Assembly: GCA_037903475.1 (NCBI GenBank)
Contig: JBAJFG010000261.1
Coordinates: forward strand, 434,001 to 498,000
DNA: 64,000 bases
From: Ancylostoma caninum
Lineage: Eukaryota > Nematoda > Chromadorea > Rhabditida > Ancylostomatidae
Reading direction: 5' to 3'
Positions within the stretch are counted from its first letter, which is position 1, and each line of letters opens with the position of its first letter. Both the position numbers and the translations under genes were made by a program. The notes beneath the pieces were generated by a model, which searched no databases, was not told the DNA's origin, and saw only the letters and a list, made by a program, of their open reading frames with translations. Shown piece by piece: positions 43,786-56,204 of this stretch.

Positions 43786-43838
43786 GGCGAGCAAAGCGAG
43801 CCCAAAAGAAGCTTGAGAGTCCGGCGTTAGCCGGACGA
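43786..43838 (-). repeat. Hairpin module copy B (inverted)
   Basis: GAGTCCGGCGTTAGCCGGACGA with a nearby GCGAGCAAAGCGAGC is the complement of the hairpin modules at 35048 and 58785. As in those copies it lies on the outer side of a minisatellite. Confidence 0.75.
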
Positions 43839-44279
43839 TCAGGCTGGTAGCAGCGGGAGAAATATTGTGAAATCGGAAGCATTTTAGCAAACAAAACGTA
43901 CAGCAGGTTGTGGAGGAGGTTGTGGAGGAGTAGGCTGTGGAGGGCACTGCACATCCACGTTGTTTGGCATAGTCGAAATGAACCTCTCCTAGTTTTCTTG
44001 TTTATATGATCAGTTACTACTCAGACACTTCATGCGGCCGACCCGCTCTACCATTACCGGCCGGGGAATCACCACGTCGGAGCCCGGCCAGTAATGGTGG
44101 AGGAGGCCGGCCGGTGGTGGGCTTCCGCTCAGCCTAAACTGCTCCAACTCGAGCGGTTTCAGCCACTGCTGCTCAAAATCTCGTGCTCACTTCAAAGTTG
44201 TCCACGAGTCCACGTCCGGTCGGAAACTACTGGTCGGGTGGCCGGAAGCACCTAGTTCTGAGTATAGCCATTATAGCTC

Positions 44280-44960
44280 TGGCTCAATAACGTGGGGAAC
44301 GAAGATACCAAAATGCGGGCCCTCACCTGGAAGAAGGGCCTTTGTGGCAAAATGGTGCATGGAACGCCTGGATACGGTTCCGCCGACTTAGAAAGGGTCC
44401 GTCGTGGTCCAGTGGTGTGGGGAACACCAGGATACGGTTCCGCCAACGGAGAACGGGTCCACCGTGGCCCAGTGGTGTGGGGAACGCCAGGATACGGTTC
44501 CGCCAACGGAGAACGGGTCCGCCGTGGCCCAGTGGTGTGGTGGACGCTAGAATGCGGGCGGGCTCCCAGATGGAAGAAAGGCCCCGCCATAGCTCAGTGG
44601 TGTGAAGAATGCCAGGATAGGGGTGCGCCAATAAAGGATGTGTCTGCTGTGCCTCAATTAGGTGGAGAATACCAGGATACGATTCAGCCGACGGTCAGTG
44701 GGTCCGCTGTGGGCCAGCAGCGAAGATGACGCCAGAATACGGGTCCACCAATGGAGGAGAAGTTCGCTTTGGTCCAACATTGCGGAAGACGCCAGGTTGT
44801 GGCTCCACCGATGGAAGGCTGGGTCCACCGTGGCCCAATATTGTGGAAAGCACTAGAATACGAGTTCGCTTTGGCCCAATGTGGAGAACGGCGATGCGTC
44901 TGCGTTGGTCCAGTAGTGAGGAAAACGTACGAATACGCCCTACGATGGGCAACGAACTTG
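44280..44960 (-). repeat. Minisatellite array C, ~60-bp unit, ~11 copies
   Basis: Units such as GGAACGCCAGGATACGGTTC, then CGCCAACGGAGAACGGGTCC, then GCCGTGGCCCAGTGGTGTGG repeat in plus orientation. Their complement aligns to the array F unit, so the array is inverted relative to F. The three central units are near-identical and the flanking ones diverged. Confidence 0.88.
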
Positions 44961-45059
44961 TCATGCTCATACTCAACTTAACTCATAAGAAAGATTCCAT
45001 ATTTTAGCCCACTTGGTTATTAGTTTTGCTTCTTTGTCAATTTTCCAGGGATTTGGCAG

Positions 45060-45253
45060 TGCGTAGCTTTTGCCCATGGCCCAAGTGGCTGCCCCACCCC
45101 TCTTCCAGCACCCCGAAGGGGCGCTAGTACATGTTTTAATCCTAGTTATGGTTTACCTTTCTTATGGAATTTTTGTACATTTCTCTTATTACCACCTGTT
45201 TTATTCTGCACCTGCGCTTATCCGCATTTAAGCGAATAAAGAATAAAGAATAA
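45060..45253 (+). mobile_element. RTE-like non-LTR retrotransposon 3' end
   Basis: GGCCCAAGTGGCTGCCCCAC and GGGGCGCTAGT are followed by a T-rich 3' region and a GAATAAAGAATAAAGAATAA tail. Tandem short A-rich tails of this kind are typical of RTE-clade elements. A related piece in reverse lies at 55685-55745. No reverse transcriptase remains upstream, so it is 5'-truncated. Confidence 0.55.
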
Positions 45254-45255
45254 CC

Positions 45256-45440
45256 TTGTATCTGGTCTGCAATGCTGTACCACCTGGGCGGCGCGGTATA
45301 CCAGCTGAGCATTGTGGTTGTCGGGCATTGCCGGTACTTATGCTTTGCTTATGTATTCCACCGTTTTCCTTTGTATCTTTGTTTTCATTCCGGAAGGCTT
45401 TAGTCACATCAACACCGGCAACACTCGGGCTGGTAGTCCC
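45256..45440. mobile_element. Partial copy of the FNTA-intron MITE family
   Basis: CTGTACCACCTGGGCGGCGC, GTGGTTGTCGG and GCTTTGCTTATGTATTCCAC correspond in order to 1611-1705 and its mirrored arm. Only about half of the element is present. Confidence 0.45.
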
Positions 45441-46365
45441 GACTTCATGAACTCATAGCTGCCAACATGTGGTGACAGTGTCCCTCACATTTGTTACGAG
45501 ATGTTTGTGAACTTTGTATGATAAAGAGTGCGATCGCGCTGATGCTGTCGCTGACGCGACATTGTTAGAAGCTAAGTTCAATGACTATATCGCGACAGTG
45601 GTTGGGAGCCATGTTCTTGTCCTCTTGGTCAAGAAACGCAGACAACAAAAGTTGGGGAAATAGTGTGGAATTCAACAAGGCGCAATGTCGCAAACTCGAC
45701 GGAGTTCGTGAAAGTCCAGTTTACTAACAAGAGAATGGTACAGATCACTCTCTGGTTAAGATCAAAATGAAGCTCCTTTGAAACAGCGCAGAATTATGAA
45801 GCTCTCAAATTGGTCCACATCGCGATACACGGTTTGATGAGAGGGCACAAAATAAGAGGACTTTCAAATATTCTAGAAAATCATCGAGAACCTCGTACAT
45901 AACGCTCATGAGCGACTTTTCACGTTGCCAGGAGAGATAATTTTTAAACAATATAGAAAATCCGCAAAGAAGGTAATCTTTATGGATTTTCTGCCAGGAA
46001 TACTTATAGGGGAAGCGGTTACGCGGCGAAAAATAGCTAGAAATCACAAACAAAGCATGGCCCCATGCGGAACGAAAGCTTCATATTCAACTGACATGAG
46101 GGGCCTGTTTATTCCTGTCTGAATTGGGCGTCTATTCACGAACTTCGAACTAGAATTTTTAAGTGCTGTGGAAGGAATAAAAGGACTCTTTCGAAATTTA
46201 GGCTCCTTAGGAATTACTCCAAATTTGGAAAGGAGGAGGAAGTCTATTTTTTTTCGTCGAATTTTTAATTTGATGTAGAGCATGTAGTCAGCCATCTCGC
46301 ATACAAAATTCTCAAAAACTCGTTGCACCTCTTTCTATGCTTTTGCAAAACATTGGAAATGTTCA
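45441..46365. other. No feature recognised
   Basis: ORFs on both strands (up to 94 codons at 46044-46328, minus) show no family I recognise and no splice-supported neighbours. Confidence 0.3.
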
Positions 46366-46369
46366 GGAA

Positions 46370-46440
46370 TCGAACCCAGCCGACACAACGCAGGGTCTTT
46401 TTTAATCGGCCAACGGGCTAACCTCTGAGCCGGGCATAGA
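46370..46440 (-). other. tRNA-like (SINE-type) sequence
   Basis: On the minus strand an A-box-like GGCTCAGAGGTTAGCC and a B-box GGGTTCGATTCC are correctly spaced. The would-be acceptor strands do not pair. It is therefore a tRNA-derived relic or SINE head and not a functional tRNA. Confidence 0.5.
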
Positions 46441-46609
46441 TGTCGTGCGATTCTCGCGAAATGAGCGCAGATGTCGCGAACCAGCTGCCAACGAGTTCGC
46501 ATCTTAGCTATCACGACGTAAGGGGTTTACTACCGGCCCCGACAACCACGCAGCACAGATGAGCGGTATTCTGATGTTGGAGTGATTGACTGACACTGTG
46601 TTCATCCGC

Positions 46610-46860
46610 TCTGCACACCGGACCCTTATGCCATCGGTGGATCCATATCCTAGCGTTCTCCACGTTATTGCGCCAGAGCGAACCGATCCTATAATGGCGA
46701 ACCTGCATGCTGGTGTGCTTCACACTATTGGGCCATTTAGCCGTCGGTCAACCCTTATTCTGGCGTTTTTCCTCACAATTAGGCCAAACCGGACTGGCTC
46801 TCCATCGGCGAAGCCGTATCCTAGCGTTTTCGCCATTTTTGGGTAACGGCACACCTGTTT
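46610..46860 (+). repeat. Minisatellite array D, ~60-bp unit, four diverged copies
   Basis: Units run GGACCCTTATGCCATCGGTG, GATCCATATCCTAGCGTTCT, then CCAC-TTATTG-GCCA-AGCG. They are in the same orientation as arrays E and F. They are the most diverged members of the family. Confidence 0.75.
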
Positions 46861-47403
46861 TCTATCAGAGCCTCCGTACTCTTTGTAAGTCTCGAGAGTA
46901 AGAGTATCCCCAGACTTCCCCAGTTCAAAATGAATAGAAATGAACCGGCGATACAATATATAAGTATCGTGGAAATGATACGTATCGATTGCCACGTTAC
47001 ATCGCCATGCTCAGACAAACTGCCGGAAATTCTGCAGCAGAATAGGGGCCTTTCGGAAATTCCGCAGCAGGAAGAGGGGATTCACGGGCAGAGAGATGCA
47101 GAGAAAGAGAGCGCTTCGCAATTTTTACAGCAGAAACGCAGGAAAAACTTATTGCCCCGAACTCCGAAAATTCCGCAGCAAGAAACGTCATCTAATGACG
47201 TGGCACATTGATTGATTGGCCGGTCGAATTTGCTGCGAACCTTCATCATTACCTATCCAAATCATCGTTGTTGCTCATCATCTGTCACATCTCCCAATTT
47301 CAAATTTTCCACATTCCACAGTTTTTATGTACCGGGTACAAAATCCACTGGTAGGATCTCGAACTCAGCGGCTTGTGCGCGCATTACCTGGATTGTGACC
47401 GTC

Positions 47404-47686
<283 letters not shown>

Positions 47687-47850
47687 CCATAGTTTCGGAA
47701 ATTCCGCAGCAATATACTCTCGTTTGGAATTTCCGCAGCAAAGTACCGGAATTTCCGCAGGAGGATACCGGAAATTCCGCAGAAGAACAGCAGAAAAACC
47801 GACTGGTTACCTGCGGAAATTCCAATATTCCGCTGCGGAATTTCAGGCCC

Positions 47851-49300
47851 AGTGTCAGAGACGGATCGCTGCCAAACGGAGCTCATCGCCCGTATTCTCG
47901 AAGATGTGCAACAGAAAAACAGGCGATGTGGTGATAGCGATAGTGGAAACGATGTCTATCGATCGCTACGCCACATCAATTATCATCTCTCTCACGTCTG
48001 AAGCCTTCTCATTCACTTCATCTTCTACTGAACAAATCGCCATAAGGGGGCTAGAGCGGTAAGGGGGCTATCCGCATTTCCTGGTTCGCGAAAGAATGTA
48101 TATATGTATTTCTTCTATATGTATTTCTGTGTATTTCTGTTAGATAAATCTACTAAACATGTATATGTATGTATCTCTATTAAATATATCTATTAAACAA
48201 AGCGCCGGAAGGGGGCTAGAGTGGCTAGAGATACTGTTGCATAACGCGGCAGCACTCATAGACACCGGCAATCCTAAGGCGCAGACTGCGAGGCGAAGTG
48301 GCCGATTTTTAGGGACTCAGACACGATCGCTTCGGAACTCGCTAATTACGTCACTGTTGGCTCTCCTGCAGCACGTGATGGTGATTTCATCACCTTCGCT
48401 GGCGGTCTCGCAGCATGGGGGTGAGGGAGTGTTTACAAGCTTTCAGGCTGCACAATGTACGCAGCAGGAAAACCACCACTCCACTGTTGCGACGCTCTAG
48501 GCACCTCCACTTAAGAGGTGGGGGGGGATCTACGAGAACTCTGTTGCGTGTCGGAAGCTGAGTGGTAGCTGGAGCTTTGCGATCGCCTCATTTCGTGGAT
48601 GCTTCTGCCGCATCCCATGCTGAGGTCTCGATGCGATTATGCATATATCCGCTCGAGAAAGCTTGTGCACAACCATACAGAGTAAACGCTTCAGTTTAAC
48701 AAGGCATGACATTGTGTAACCAATCAACCAGTAGTTGATCAGAATCAATAAATGGTTGATCAAAATTTCTGAGTAACTCCCAAGCCTTTACCATTAGAGT
48801 ATCCCCAGACTTCGCCAGCAATCGTAGTGATTGCGACCACAGCCGGCTTCGAATTTCGAATGAGTAGAAAATTCGGATGTTCAAACATTAGAGACCAATG
48901 TGTAATACTGTATGAGAGGGTAGAAGAGCTTTAGGGCTTTCCCATCCTTGAATATCTGGATATTTAAATTGTTTACTAGATTAGTAATTAAACTAACAGA
49001 ATTATTCGGTTTTCTTTCGGTCCCAAGTATAGTAGCCACAATCTAAAATGTCACGAGACGATTTTAATACAAAGGTTACGATCCTGGCTTACTATTCACA
49101 AATATCGGCCAGCAAAACTCCAGAAGCACTTTGGGTAAACATCAAGACTCCTAAAATGAATCGCAAAGAGGAATGCACCTCTGTCACGCGAGAATTTGGC
49201 AACCTATCTACAGATTCTCTTCGGATCTGTGATGGGTCTCCAATAGCGCCGTTACTGACTCTGTAGCGGTCGTGTCCATCAAAATCTGTGGATCGTGGAG
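47851..49300. other. No gene recognised; short duplicated blocks
   Basis: AGGGGGCTAGAG occurs twice at 48045-48056 and 48210-48221. AGAGTATCCCCAGACTTC at 48796-48813 repeats 46890-46916. A palindromic ATCGATCGCTA patch lies near 47957. ORFs are short and unrecognised. Confidence 0.35.
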
Positions 49301-49304
49301 TAGG

Positions 49305-50925
49305 TACGGTAATCAGGGTCAAGCATGACGATGGGAAAAACCGACCCTCAATACGACCCCCCCCCCCTATTCCCTCATCCAACCCCCATCTTTTCACGAC
49401 CCCCCTCCGCCTCCTGCCCCCGCATGTTTTCTCTGTACACAGAAAAACTGAACAGTTTCAAGGAAGAACACACAAAAGAAACACTTTAAAAACCCAAAAT
49501 TGGAACTAAAACAACCTTGAGGTCAATATACATCCTTCCTTATTCGATCGGATCAGACTGCCTGCAGGAACGATCACGTCAGTACGCGTCAAAACAGGAC
49601 TGGTTGGCAGCGCATGCGAGGGAATCGGTTTCAGCGTTGGCATTTGCGCGCCCACGGGTTCGATTCCCGGCGCCTCCAAAAAATTTTTGCACTGGTTGGA
49701 ACCGTTCAGGATTTAGTGTGGAGTAGAGAGGATTTAAAGGTTAGAAAATGAAGTGAGGGAAGCGAAATCGATCGATAACACATGTGAGAATTCGCCTACA
49801 AGGGGCGCCAGTTTGTGGAAAACTAGGGTTATTTAGAACTCGCACTGAGGTTCTCTGACTCAAAATCAGCGAATGTTCTTCTATCTATCCCTATAGGACG
49901 ATCAGCTCTATCTTCTGCCAGAGTTTCAATTTTCTAGACCTTCATATGATTTTGGGAGCTCGATGGGAAATCGATGGGAAATTTGGCGAATTTCCCATCG
50001 ATTTCCCATCTAACTTGCGCAAAAACGAGCGAACTTCGTGGAGCCAGATTCTGTACTCAAGTGGGAAATTTCCTCAACTAAAACTCATAAAAGAAAAGTT
50101 TTCGTGATATCTGCAAATTGCTTCTCAGTGATTTGCCAAACAGATTTACTCCATTTTCGTAATCTGTTCAAATTGCGAGGTTTTCACTTCTTCAACTCCC
50201 ATGAAGAAGGTTTGCCTTTTACTTAAATTTCACTACCTTCACGTAATAGAGCTCCAAGCATTGGTTCTTCATCCCCATTATCGCACCCCAATAATTGCTC
50301 CTGCTTGCGTGAGTCAGATGGGAAATTTCCCCTCGGAGACCCGAAAAGTTGAAAAATTTCCCATCGAGCTCCCAAAAGCATATGAAGATCTAGAAAATTA
50401 AAACTCTAGCAAAAGGTAGAGCAGATCGTCCTCTATGGATACCTAGAAAAGCGTTTGCTGATTTCGAGTCAGAGGACTTCAGCACGAGGTTTAGGTCACC
50501 CTACTTTTCCACGTTCTGACGGGCCCTGCAGGCGAATGCTAGCATGTGCAATCGACTGATCTCGCTACCCACACTCTATTTTTTGAACATTTCCACCCTC
50601 TTTACTCCACATTTGATTCTGAAGTGATTCCGACGCGTGCAAAAATTTATGGAAGGCGCCGGGGATCGAACCTTTGAGTGCGCTGAAGCGGATTTCTCTC
50701 ATACGCTGCCAACCAGTCCTGCTCTAACTCAATATGACGTGATCATTCTTGGGCGGAACGTCATTTGTCATGTCATAAAACAATCATGAATTTACATTCA
50801 ATGGTCAAGCCACCCCTATACGTACTCCACTCACACCTCTCCAATACGACCCCCCCCCCCTTCCCAGCCCCCTCCCATACGACCCCCTCATGGGAAATTC
50901 CCATCGGACGCTTGACCCTGACGGT
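49305..50925. mobile_element. Foldback element with long inverted arms
   Basis: The left arm (about 49570-49990) and right arm (about 50325-50755) are inverted copies. Landmarks are GATCACGTCA, AGGACTGGTTGGCAGCG, GGTTCGAT(T/C)CCCGGCGCC, and TTTTGGGAGCTCGATGGGAA near the centre. The outermost GTAATCAGGGTCAAGC (49310) pairs loosely with GCTTGACCCTGACGG (50909). A CAATACGACCCCCCC block occurs as a direct repeat at 49350 and 50842. No transposase was recognised. Confidence 0.8.
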
Positions 50926-52160
50926 AATACATGTTTTTCTGTTAATTATGCTATTGCGAAAGTGGTCAAGAATTTGTGTGTAGTTGAAGAGGCGTTTGAC
51001 CTGGTAGATTGCTCGATATGGACTTCTCAGGCTCTGAAGAAGGCGATTTCACCGAAACGCGTCAGCCTAATAAAAACCTTTAACAACCTCTGCTCAACGA
51101 AGCTACACATAATCATAACTATTGTTATTATCATCGATTCGGGAAGACATTTGCGAGTTCACATCTGGTTATTTAATAAGAGAACTATTCACCTGACACA
51201 AGTCACTTGCGAAAGCAGAGTTACGGCAGGAACATTAAAAACCTCTTATTTCATAGTAATTACGTGTACTCAAAATAACACGTTCAGGAGTACCACAGAA
51301 TCGCATTCGTGTGTTGTAGCAAATTTGACGCGCCATGCCTTCGTATGCTGAATATTGCTGACTCTCCATTTCACTTCGTTGATTTGCCAAACATTCCTAG
51401 GCAAACCGTACTGCCGAACTGCAACACGATGCTTCACTTTGCTCAGGACCTCTGGGATTACGCCTTAGCTATAGCTATCTTTGATCCTCAAGATACTTCT
51501 AATATTTAACGATAAAGTTATGCGGCGTGATCCAATCGTTGTACAAGTTGTTGTAGTGCAGCAGGAGTCATCGGTCAGCTCGGTGTCGGTGCACAACAGA
51601 CACACAGACACACACACATCATAGGAATCTTTGCCCATCGTTTGGATTGTTCTCCTCGTACTCCTTGAAAAAGAAAGGTAATCAACCACCTCGCAGTGTC
51701 CTGGGCTTCTTTTTCACCTCGTCACGAGATTCGTGAACACTACGAGGTAGAGTAAAACCATTGGCGTGTCTGTTAAATATCATTAAAGGAAAATCAAACC
51801 AATCAGTACCGGAGGTCTCCCTAGATGGTGAAAAATTACTGATTCTTCTTCCGAGTGTCATGTGCGACCTATTCTTAATATTTGATCCATTGTATGATCG
51901 GGAACACCTTGGCTGGTTATACTTCTTTCCTTCGAAACATGTTGACTCACCGCGTAGCAGCGTGAACACGATTTTTCTTTTTCAATACTCCATCGAAGAA
52001 ACGCAGGTTCAATCCCTATATGAAGTATCCACACCAGGTTGGGAGTATCTCGGTTTAATGGGGTGCAGTAATGTTTGCGTTTTTCGGACAGCCACATCTG
52101 AAGTGACTTACAGAAAAAAAACAGAAAAAAGCGCTGCCGGTATGAGCATACCTCAAAATC
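50926..52160. other. No gene recognised
   Basis: It includes an ORF of 137 codons at 51761-52174 (+) without a family I recognise. A CTGAAGAAGGCG-to-CCGAAACGCGTC block at 51034-51063 resembles sequence found near the 3' ends of Penelope-like elements, but nothing else supports that here. Confidence 0.3.
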
Positions 52161-52386
52161 CCGTTACGTGCTGAACATTTCAGTCAATAGCGAGTAGACC
52201 TGCGTTCTGCCTCTCGCTCCAACTGACGTGTGCCTTCTCTCACAATGGCCATCGGATTTCCTTCTCAAAGTAACCGCAACGCGGCATAGATTCCACACAA
52301 TTTTGCGATTGCGCGCAACCGTGGTTGGGAGAGTGGAGTTTTGCTGGAAATCAGCTGGTATTTGAATTGGATGGTGGCATATCCCC

Positions 52387-52652
52387 TCATTCTCGTCGCC
52401 GCAGCACATACAGGCTTCTAAACATAGAGTCCAGAATCGCTTCCGTATAAGGCACCGAATTTTGGCATTGCAGGGCCGGATTTTCCACGACTTGGAGTTT
52501 TTCACTCCTTAGCTGGGAACTTAGCTGGGTCCGCTCCTTTTCACTGTACCAGTGTATTTTACGAACGAGTCGATACAAATTCTTAGGCACTACAAATCTC
52601 TGGCAGTTAGAGCATTCATGTTCCTCCATAGCACGCCTAAGCAACCTGAAAA
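52387..52652 (-). CDS. Possible isolated exon of unknown gene
   Basis: An open segment follows a strong minus-strand acceptor (GAATTTTCAG). It reads LLRRAMEEHECSNCQRFVVP and continues with KNLYRLVRKIHWYSEKERTQ. It contains one CxxC pair. The amino-acid composition looks protein-like, but no domain or neighbouring exon could be identified. Confidence 0.3.
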
Positions 52653-54300
52653 TTCAGCAACCTGCCTATCTTGCACTATGAAAAAATTGAGGTTACTATG
52701 TCAAAATGTTAGAAAAACTGTGCACGGAAGAGATGAGAGGCCAAGAAATACGAAAGAAACGTATAACACGCTGAACCATAACGAACAGCACCATTGTCTT
52801 TCAAAAAAATGTGCCGGCAAACTGGACGTATAAAGGAACCATAAATTTACTCGAATCTTACATCCGATCCAGAACCAGTAGAGTGAAGTCTGAAAATCGT
52901 GCAATATGGTAAACCTCACCTCCCACTTCTTTTCGACCCGTTTTAGTTCCTAAATAGGCGTTGAATGGCGAATAAGAATGATGGTTGCTGGACAATGATG
53001 TGACACCTCATACCTAGAGTTGACAACTCTACATTGACTCAGGAATGCGACAACGGCTTACGTTTCCATGGCTGACGAGCAGTGGTCCAAATGCCATGTT
53101 GATACTGCTATCCCTCTTGCTCGCACCGACGCTACACAGGAGCTCATACAAGAAAATCGGTTGAACACGTTGCTCGTCCATTTTCACTCCTGGGTAAGAA
53201 ATGGCGCAGCGCCAAACCCTAATCTATCCATTGCACGGATGCTTAGAGGGCAGGCTACCGCACACTCACACAGTCTGGGCACAAGTCACCTGGAAGAAAG
53301 TATTTTCGGATAGTCGTCCCAGTCGTTTCCCGACTACCTAAATGATCTTTTCTTTTGCACACGTCAACTTTAGTTTGATCCCATGTTGGAATGTCTCAAT
53401 ACAAGAAGAACAAGAGTGGAGCACTGGCAGGCATAGGTGCGATAGGTGTGATGTGTGAGAACGCCCCTTTAAAAGTGAAAAGCGAATATGAGGTTACCCG
53501 TCGAAAGGTTTGAGGTTTGAGGCAAACGCCGTCGAAATCATCGACTCCAAGTTACATCGCCAATAGTGACACGTTCTCAGCGCATTACAAGTGTTTATCG
53601 AACACAAAGAATCATGACATACCTGCGAATATATCCCAATCGAAGTCGCAAATACATCTGCCTTGAGCGCACACGCGCACAGGCCGCAGTCGCGACGATT
53701 GTGACTTCCGCGGGAAAGGACCCGCGAGTGACAAACGAAGTGCGTTAAGGCTGCCGGCAGAGTTGGCTGCCTCACATGCGGTGCTTCCTTGCGTTTGAGT
53801 AATTCGATGGATATAGCCCCATCGTCGTGATGAGTTTGAGTGCACGCATTCGCGTTAAGAACGGCACGATCGCGCGGTATCATATGCCGCAGCGGGTGTT
53901 TTTGGAAGGGAAACTGGCGGTGAACGCGGCGCCAAATGCGGCAACGTGCGAGAATTCTGAATGACCATTCCGGCTATTCGACAGCTAATTTCCCGCCTGC
54001 CCGCCTCTTCACAGGTTTAAAGGGCTATACGCCAACAAGAGGTCGCTCCTCGCATATCGTCCAGATGCAGCATACTCGGAACGAGGCCATCGAGAATACG
54101 CATTACTAGGAGGGATAATTGAGGGTATATTTTCCGATCTAGTCAATGGTAGATGAATCAATATTTAATAAGTTATCCTGCCTTTCACTCGCTGAGATAG
54201 TCAATTTCAGAAAGTCTTGTGGATCCAAAAAGAAGAAGGGCAGGGGAAACCGCGGATATGGCATACAACGCTGGTTAAACCGGTGTAGCCAAACTGATTG
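52653..54300. other. No gene recognised
   Basis: ORFs at 53068-53313 (+) and 53494-53883 (-) are of moderate length but show no recognisable motif or splice context. No repeat structure was noticed. Confidence 0.3.
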
Positions 54301-54489
54301 AGATTGCTTCAACCAATCCGTGTCTTACGGAACCCTGAAGATATATAAGCGTGTCCAGCAGGAGTTCTTGTTCATCAGCAAATTCCTAGTCCCAATGACA
54401 GCTCCACATAAACTCAGGAACGTTTTCATAGCGCATCTCATCGATAAGGGAAAGTCGAAGTCCCCCCCCCCCCCCCCAGTTAAACATAG

Positions 54490-55032
54490 GAAGCCTCCCA
54501 GGAAGACGTCAACACGGTGATCAACTGGGCTTTGGACAGAGGGTCGCGAGAAGCGCTGGTAGGAGCCACAGCCATACTTCTTATGTTCGCAGCTTTCCTC
54601 AGAATAAGCGAACTTTGCCATCTCCGATTCTCCGACATTTCCTTCCAAGGAGGAGACGTTTGGTGGCTCAAAGTTCGGAAATCGAAAACTGCCCAACAAG
54701 GGATTGGGACAGCGATTGCCTTTCGTCTTAATGGGCAGGCCCTGACATTATGGAATGACTTCAAAAATCTGCATCGCTCCAGTTCACCGGAAGACTTCAT
54801 TTTCAGCTGCAGGAATGGCGGACCTCCATCAAGGGACTTCATATCACGCCGACTCAAAAAGACGCTCAATGATGCAGGACTCGCTCATCGTCAGCTCACT
54901 TCGCATTCGTTCCGCGGAGGAGCTGCAAACACCGCGATTCGTGCTGGCGCAGATCCTGCTAATGTCATGAGGGTTGGCCGTTGGAGTTCACGTAAATCAT
55001 TCTTAAGTTATGTGGACCCCTCACCACTTTGA
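54490..55032 (+). CDS. Crypton/PAT-like tyrosine recombinase, catalytic domain (5' part missing or displaced)
   Basis: A phage-integrase-fold recombinase fragment of about 180 residues, open from 54490 to the stop at 55032. Catalytic positions are visible: first Arg in AAFLRISELCHLRF, Lys in VRKSKTAQQ, HxxR in SHSFRGGAANTAI, Trp in VGRWSSRKS and Tyr in FLSYVDP. The N-terminal core-binding domain is absent from this frame. A related-looking frame at 54320-54520 is separated by a run of 16 C (54462-54477) and an in-frame stop at 54487, which may mark an intron end (ATAG before 54490) or a frameshift. It differs clearly from the DIRS recombinase at 27533. No RT was seen nearby, which favours a Crypton or a truncated PAT/Ngaro element. 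Confidence 0.75.
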   Translation, partial: EASQEDVNTVINWALDRGSREALVGATAILLMFAAFLRISELCHLRFSDISFQGGDVWWLKVRKSKTAQQGIGTAIAFRLNGQALTLWNDFKNLHRSSSPEDFIFSCRNGGPPSRDFISRRLKKTLNDAGLAHRQLTSHSFRGGAANTAIRAGADPANVMRVGRWSSRKSFLSYVDPSPL

Positions 55033-55173
55033 ACTGTACTAATCTTACACCCGGCTGGCTTCCTAGCTCTCCATGTTTTCATCATGTACATTACTAAGAC
55101 TCACCTAGGTGTTTATCTTGTTGTTACTTGCATCTTACCTTAGTGTATTCCTTGAGTAAGATCTCATCTGGTC

Positions 55174-55420
55174 GCGGTGGCAGACGCAGAAAGTGGCGGG
55201 AGGGGAAGGAGGGGCGTGGGAAAAAAGTGGGGTCTCCGCGTTTTGGGGACCCAGACGGAAAATAAAATTAATAAAAATATTAATTATAATAACAGTTGAT
55301 TGATAAAGCCTATATGAAAAATAATAATAAAAATAAACAATTAAAAATAAACTAATATAAGATTCCTATTTGCATTGTAAAGTGATTTCGAATCCCCCCC
55401 CCCCTGCGTCCGCCACTGCA
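55174..55420. mobile_element. hAT-like MITE
   Basis: Termini are CGGTGGCAGACGCAG on the left and CTGCGTCCGCCACTG on the right (inverted, two mismatches). The flanking TCTGGTCG and CATGGTCA may be a decayed 8-bp target duplication. The interior is AT-rich with an 11-C tract. A second copy is at 15305-15590. Confidence 0.65.
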
Positions 55421-55684
55421 TGGTCAAGTTGGACCTCTGATTCTCCTGATCCGTTATTTGTATATAAATTTGAAGGGAATTTTACATGGTTTTATTGTAA
55501 CCAACGTGCCTTTTCTCTTTGTTCACGTTTAGTCTTTGTTTTTGGCCCATTCTGTTGGGATACCACCTATCAGCCTTTTGTGTTTCGTGCCTTAAGAGCC
55601 ATCTAGCGCCGCTCTGTACAGTAAGCCGTAACGGCCTTTTACTTACTGGAATTGCCTCAGAATTTTTCTAGATCTGATATGTGT

Positions 55685-55745
55685 ACAGACTAGCGCCCCT
55701 TCGGGACGCTAGAAAGCGGGGTGGGGCAGCCACTTGGAGGTATGT
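55685..55745 (-). mobile_element. RTE-like 3' fragment, inverted
   Basis: GACTAGCGCCCCTTCGGGAC and GGGGTGGGGCAGCCACTTGG are the complement of 45083-45130. It marks a second, short copy of the same retroelement 3' region. Confidence 0.5.
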
Positions 55746-56204
55746 GCAAAAACTCCACACGTACGGAATGCTTAGGAAATTAGCAAATAAGCAGAACTAA
55801 TCATTAGCTGAGCTCAAATACAAAATCCTTCCTGTGAGTTGCGTATATTCTACGGGCCTGGCCGCCTCGTCAGGCTTCGTCCTCTCGCGATCCTAGCCTT
55901 GCTTGCAAATTCTTAGTCACGCATCTACATGTAAAGCTAATTTTCGATGCAATGATACCACCTACTTTTTCTCACATTTCTTACATGCCTATGGACCCGT
56001 TATGAGCGGCCACTTTCAACTTTGCGTAGGAGTATCTTTCACATGGCTTTAGTACTTGTGAACAACATAGTGTAACCAATGCCGTGCGAATAATCACCTG
56101 TAATGATTCAATCTTCACGTTGCTGAGATAGTCTAACTGATGAGCTTCTGCTTCAATATACAGGAAGGAAGAAGAGGTGGTCGACTGAGACGCAAATGAG
56201 TACG

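Noticed and set aside
49590..50730. Functional tRNA genes (B-box GGTTCGATTCCCGGCGCC)
   Set aside because: The 5' and 3' acceptor strands do not pair in either copy, and the copies are mirrored arms of a foldback element.
51028..51075. Hammerhead ribozyme (CTGAAGA ... CCGAAAC) of a Penelope-like element
   Set aside because: The core resembles a hammerhead, but helix II is interrupted and no partner strand with a cleavage site was found on either side.
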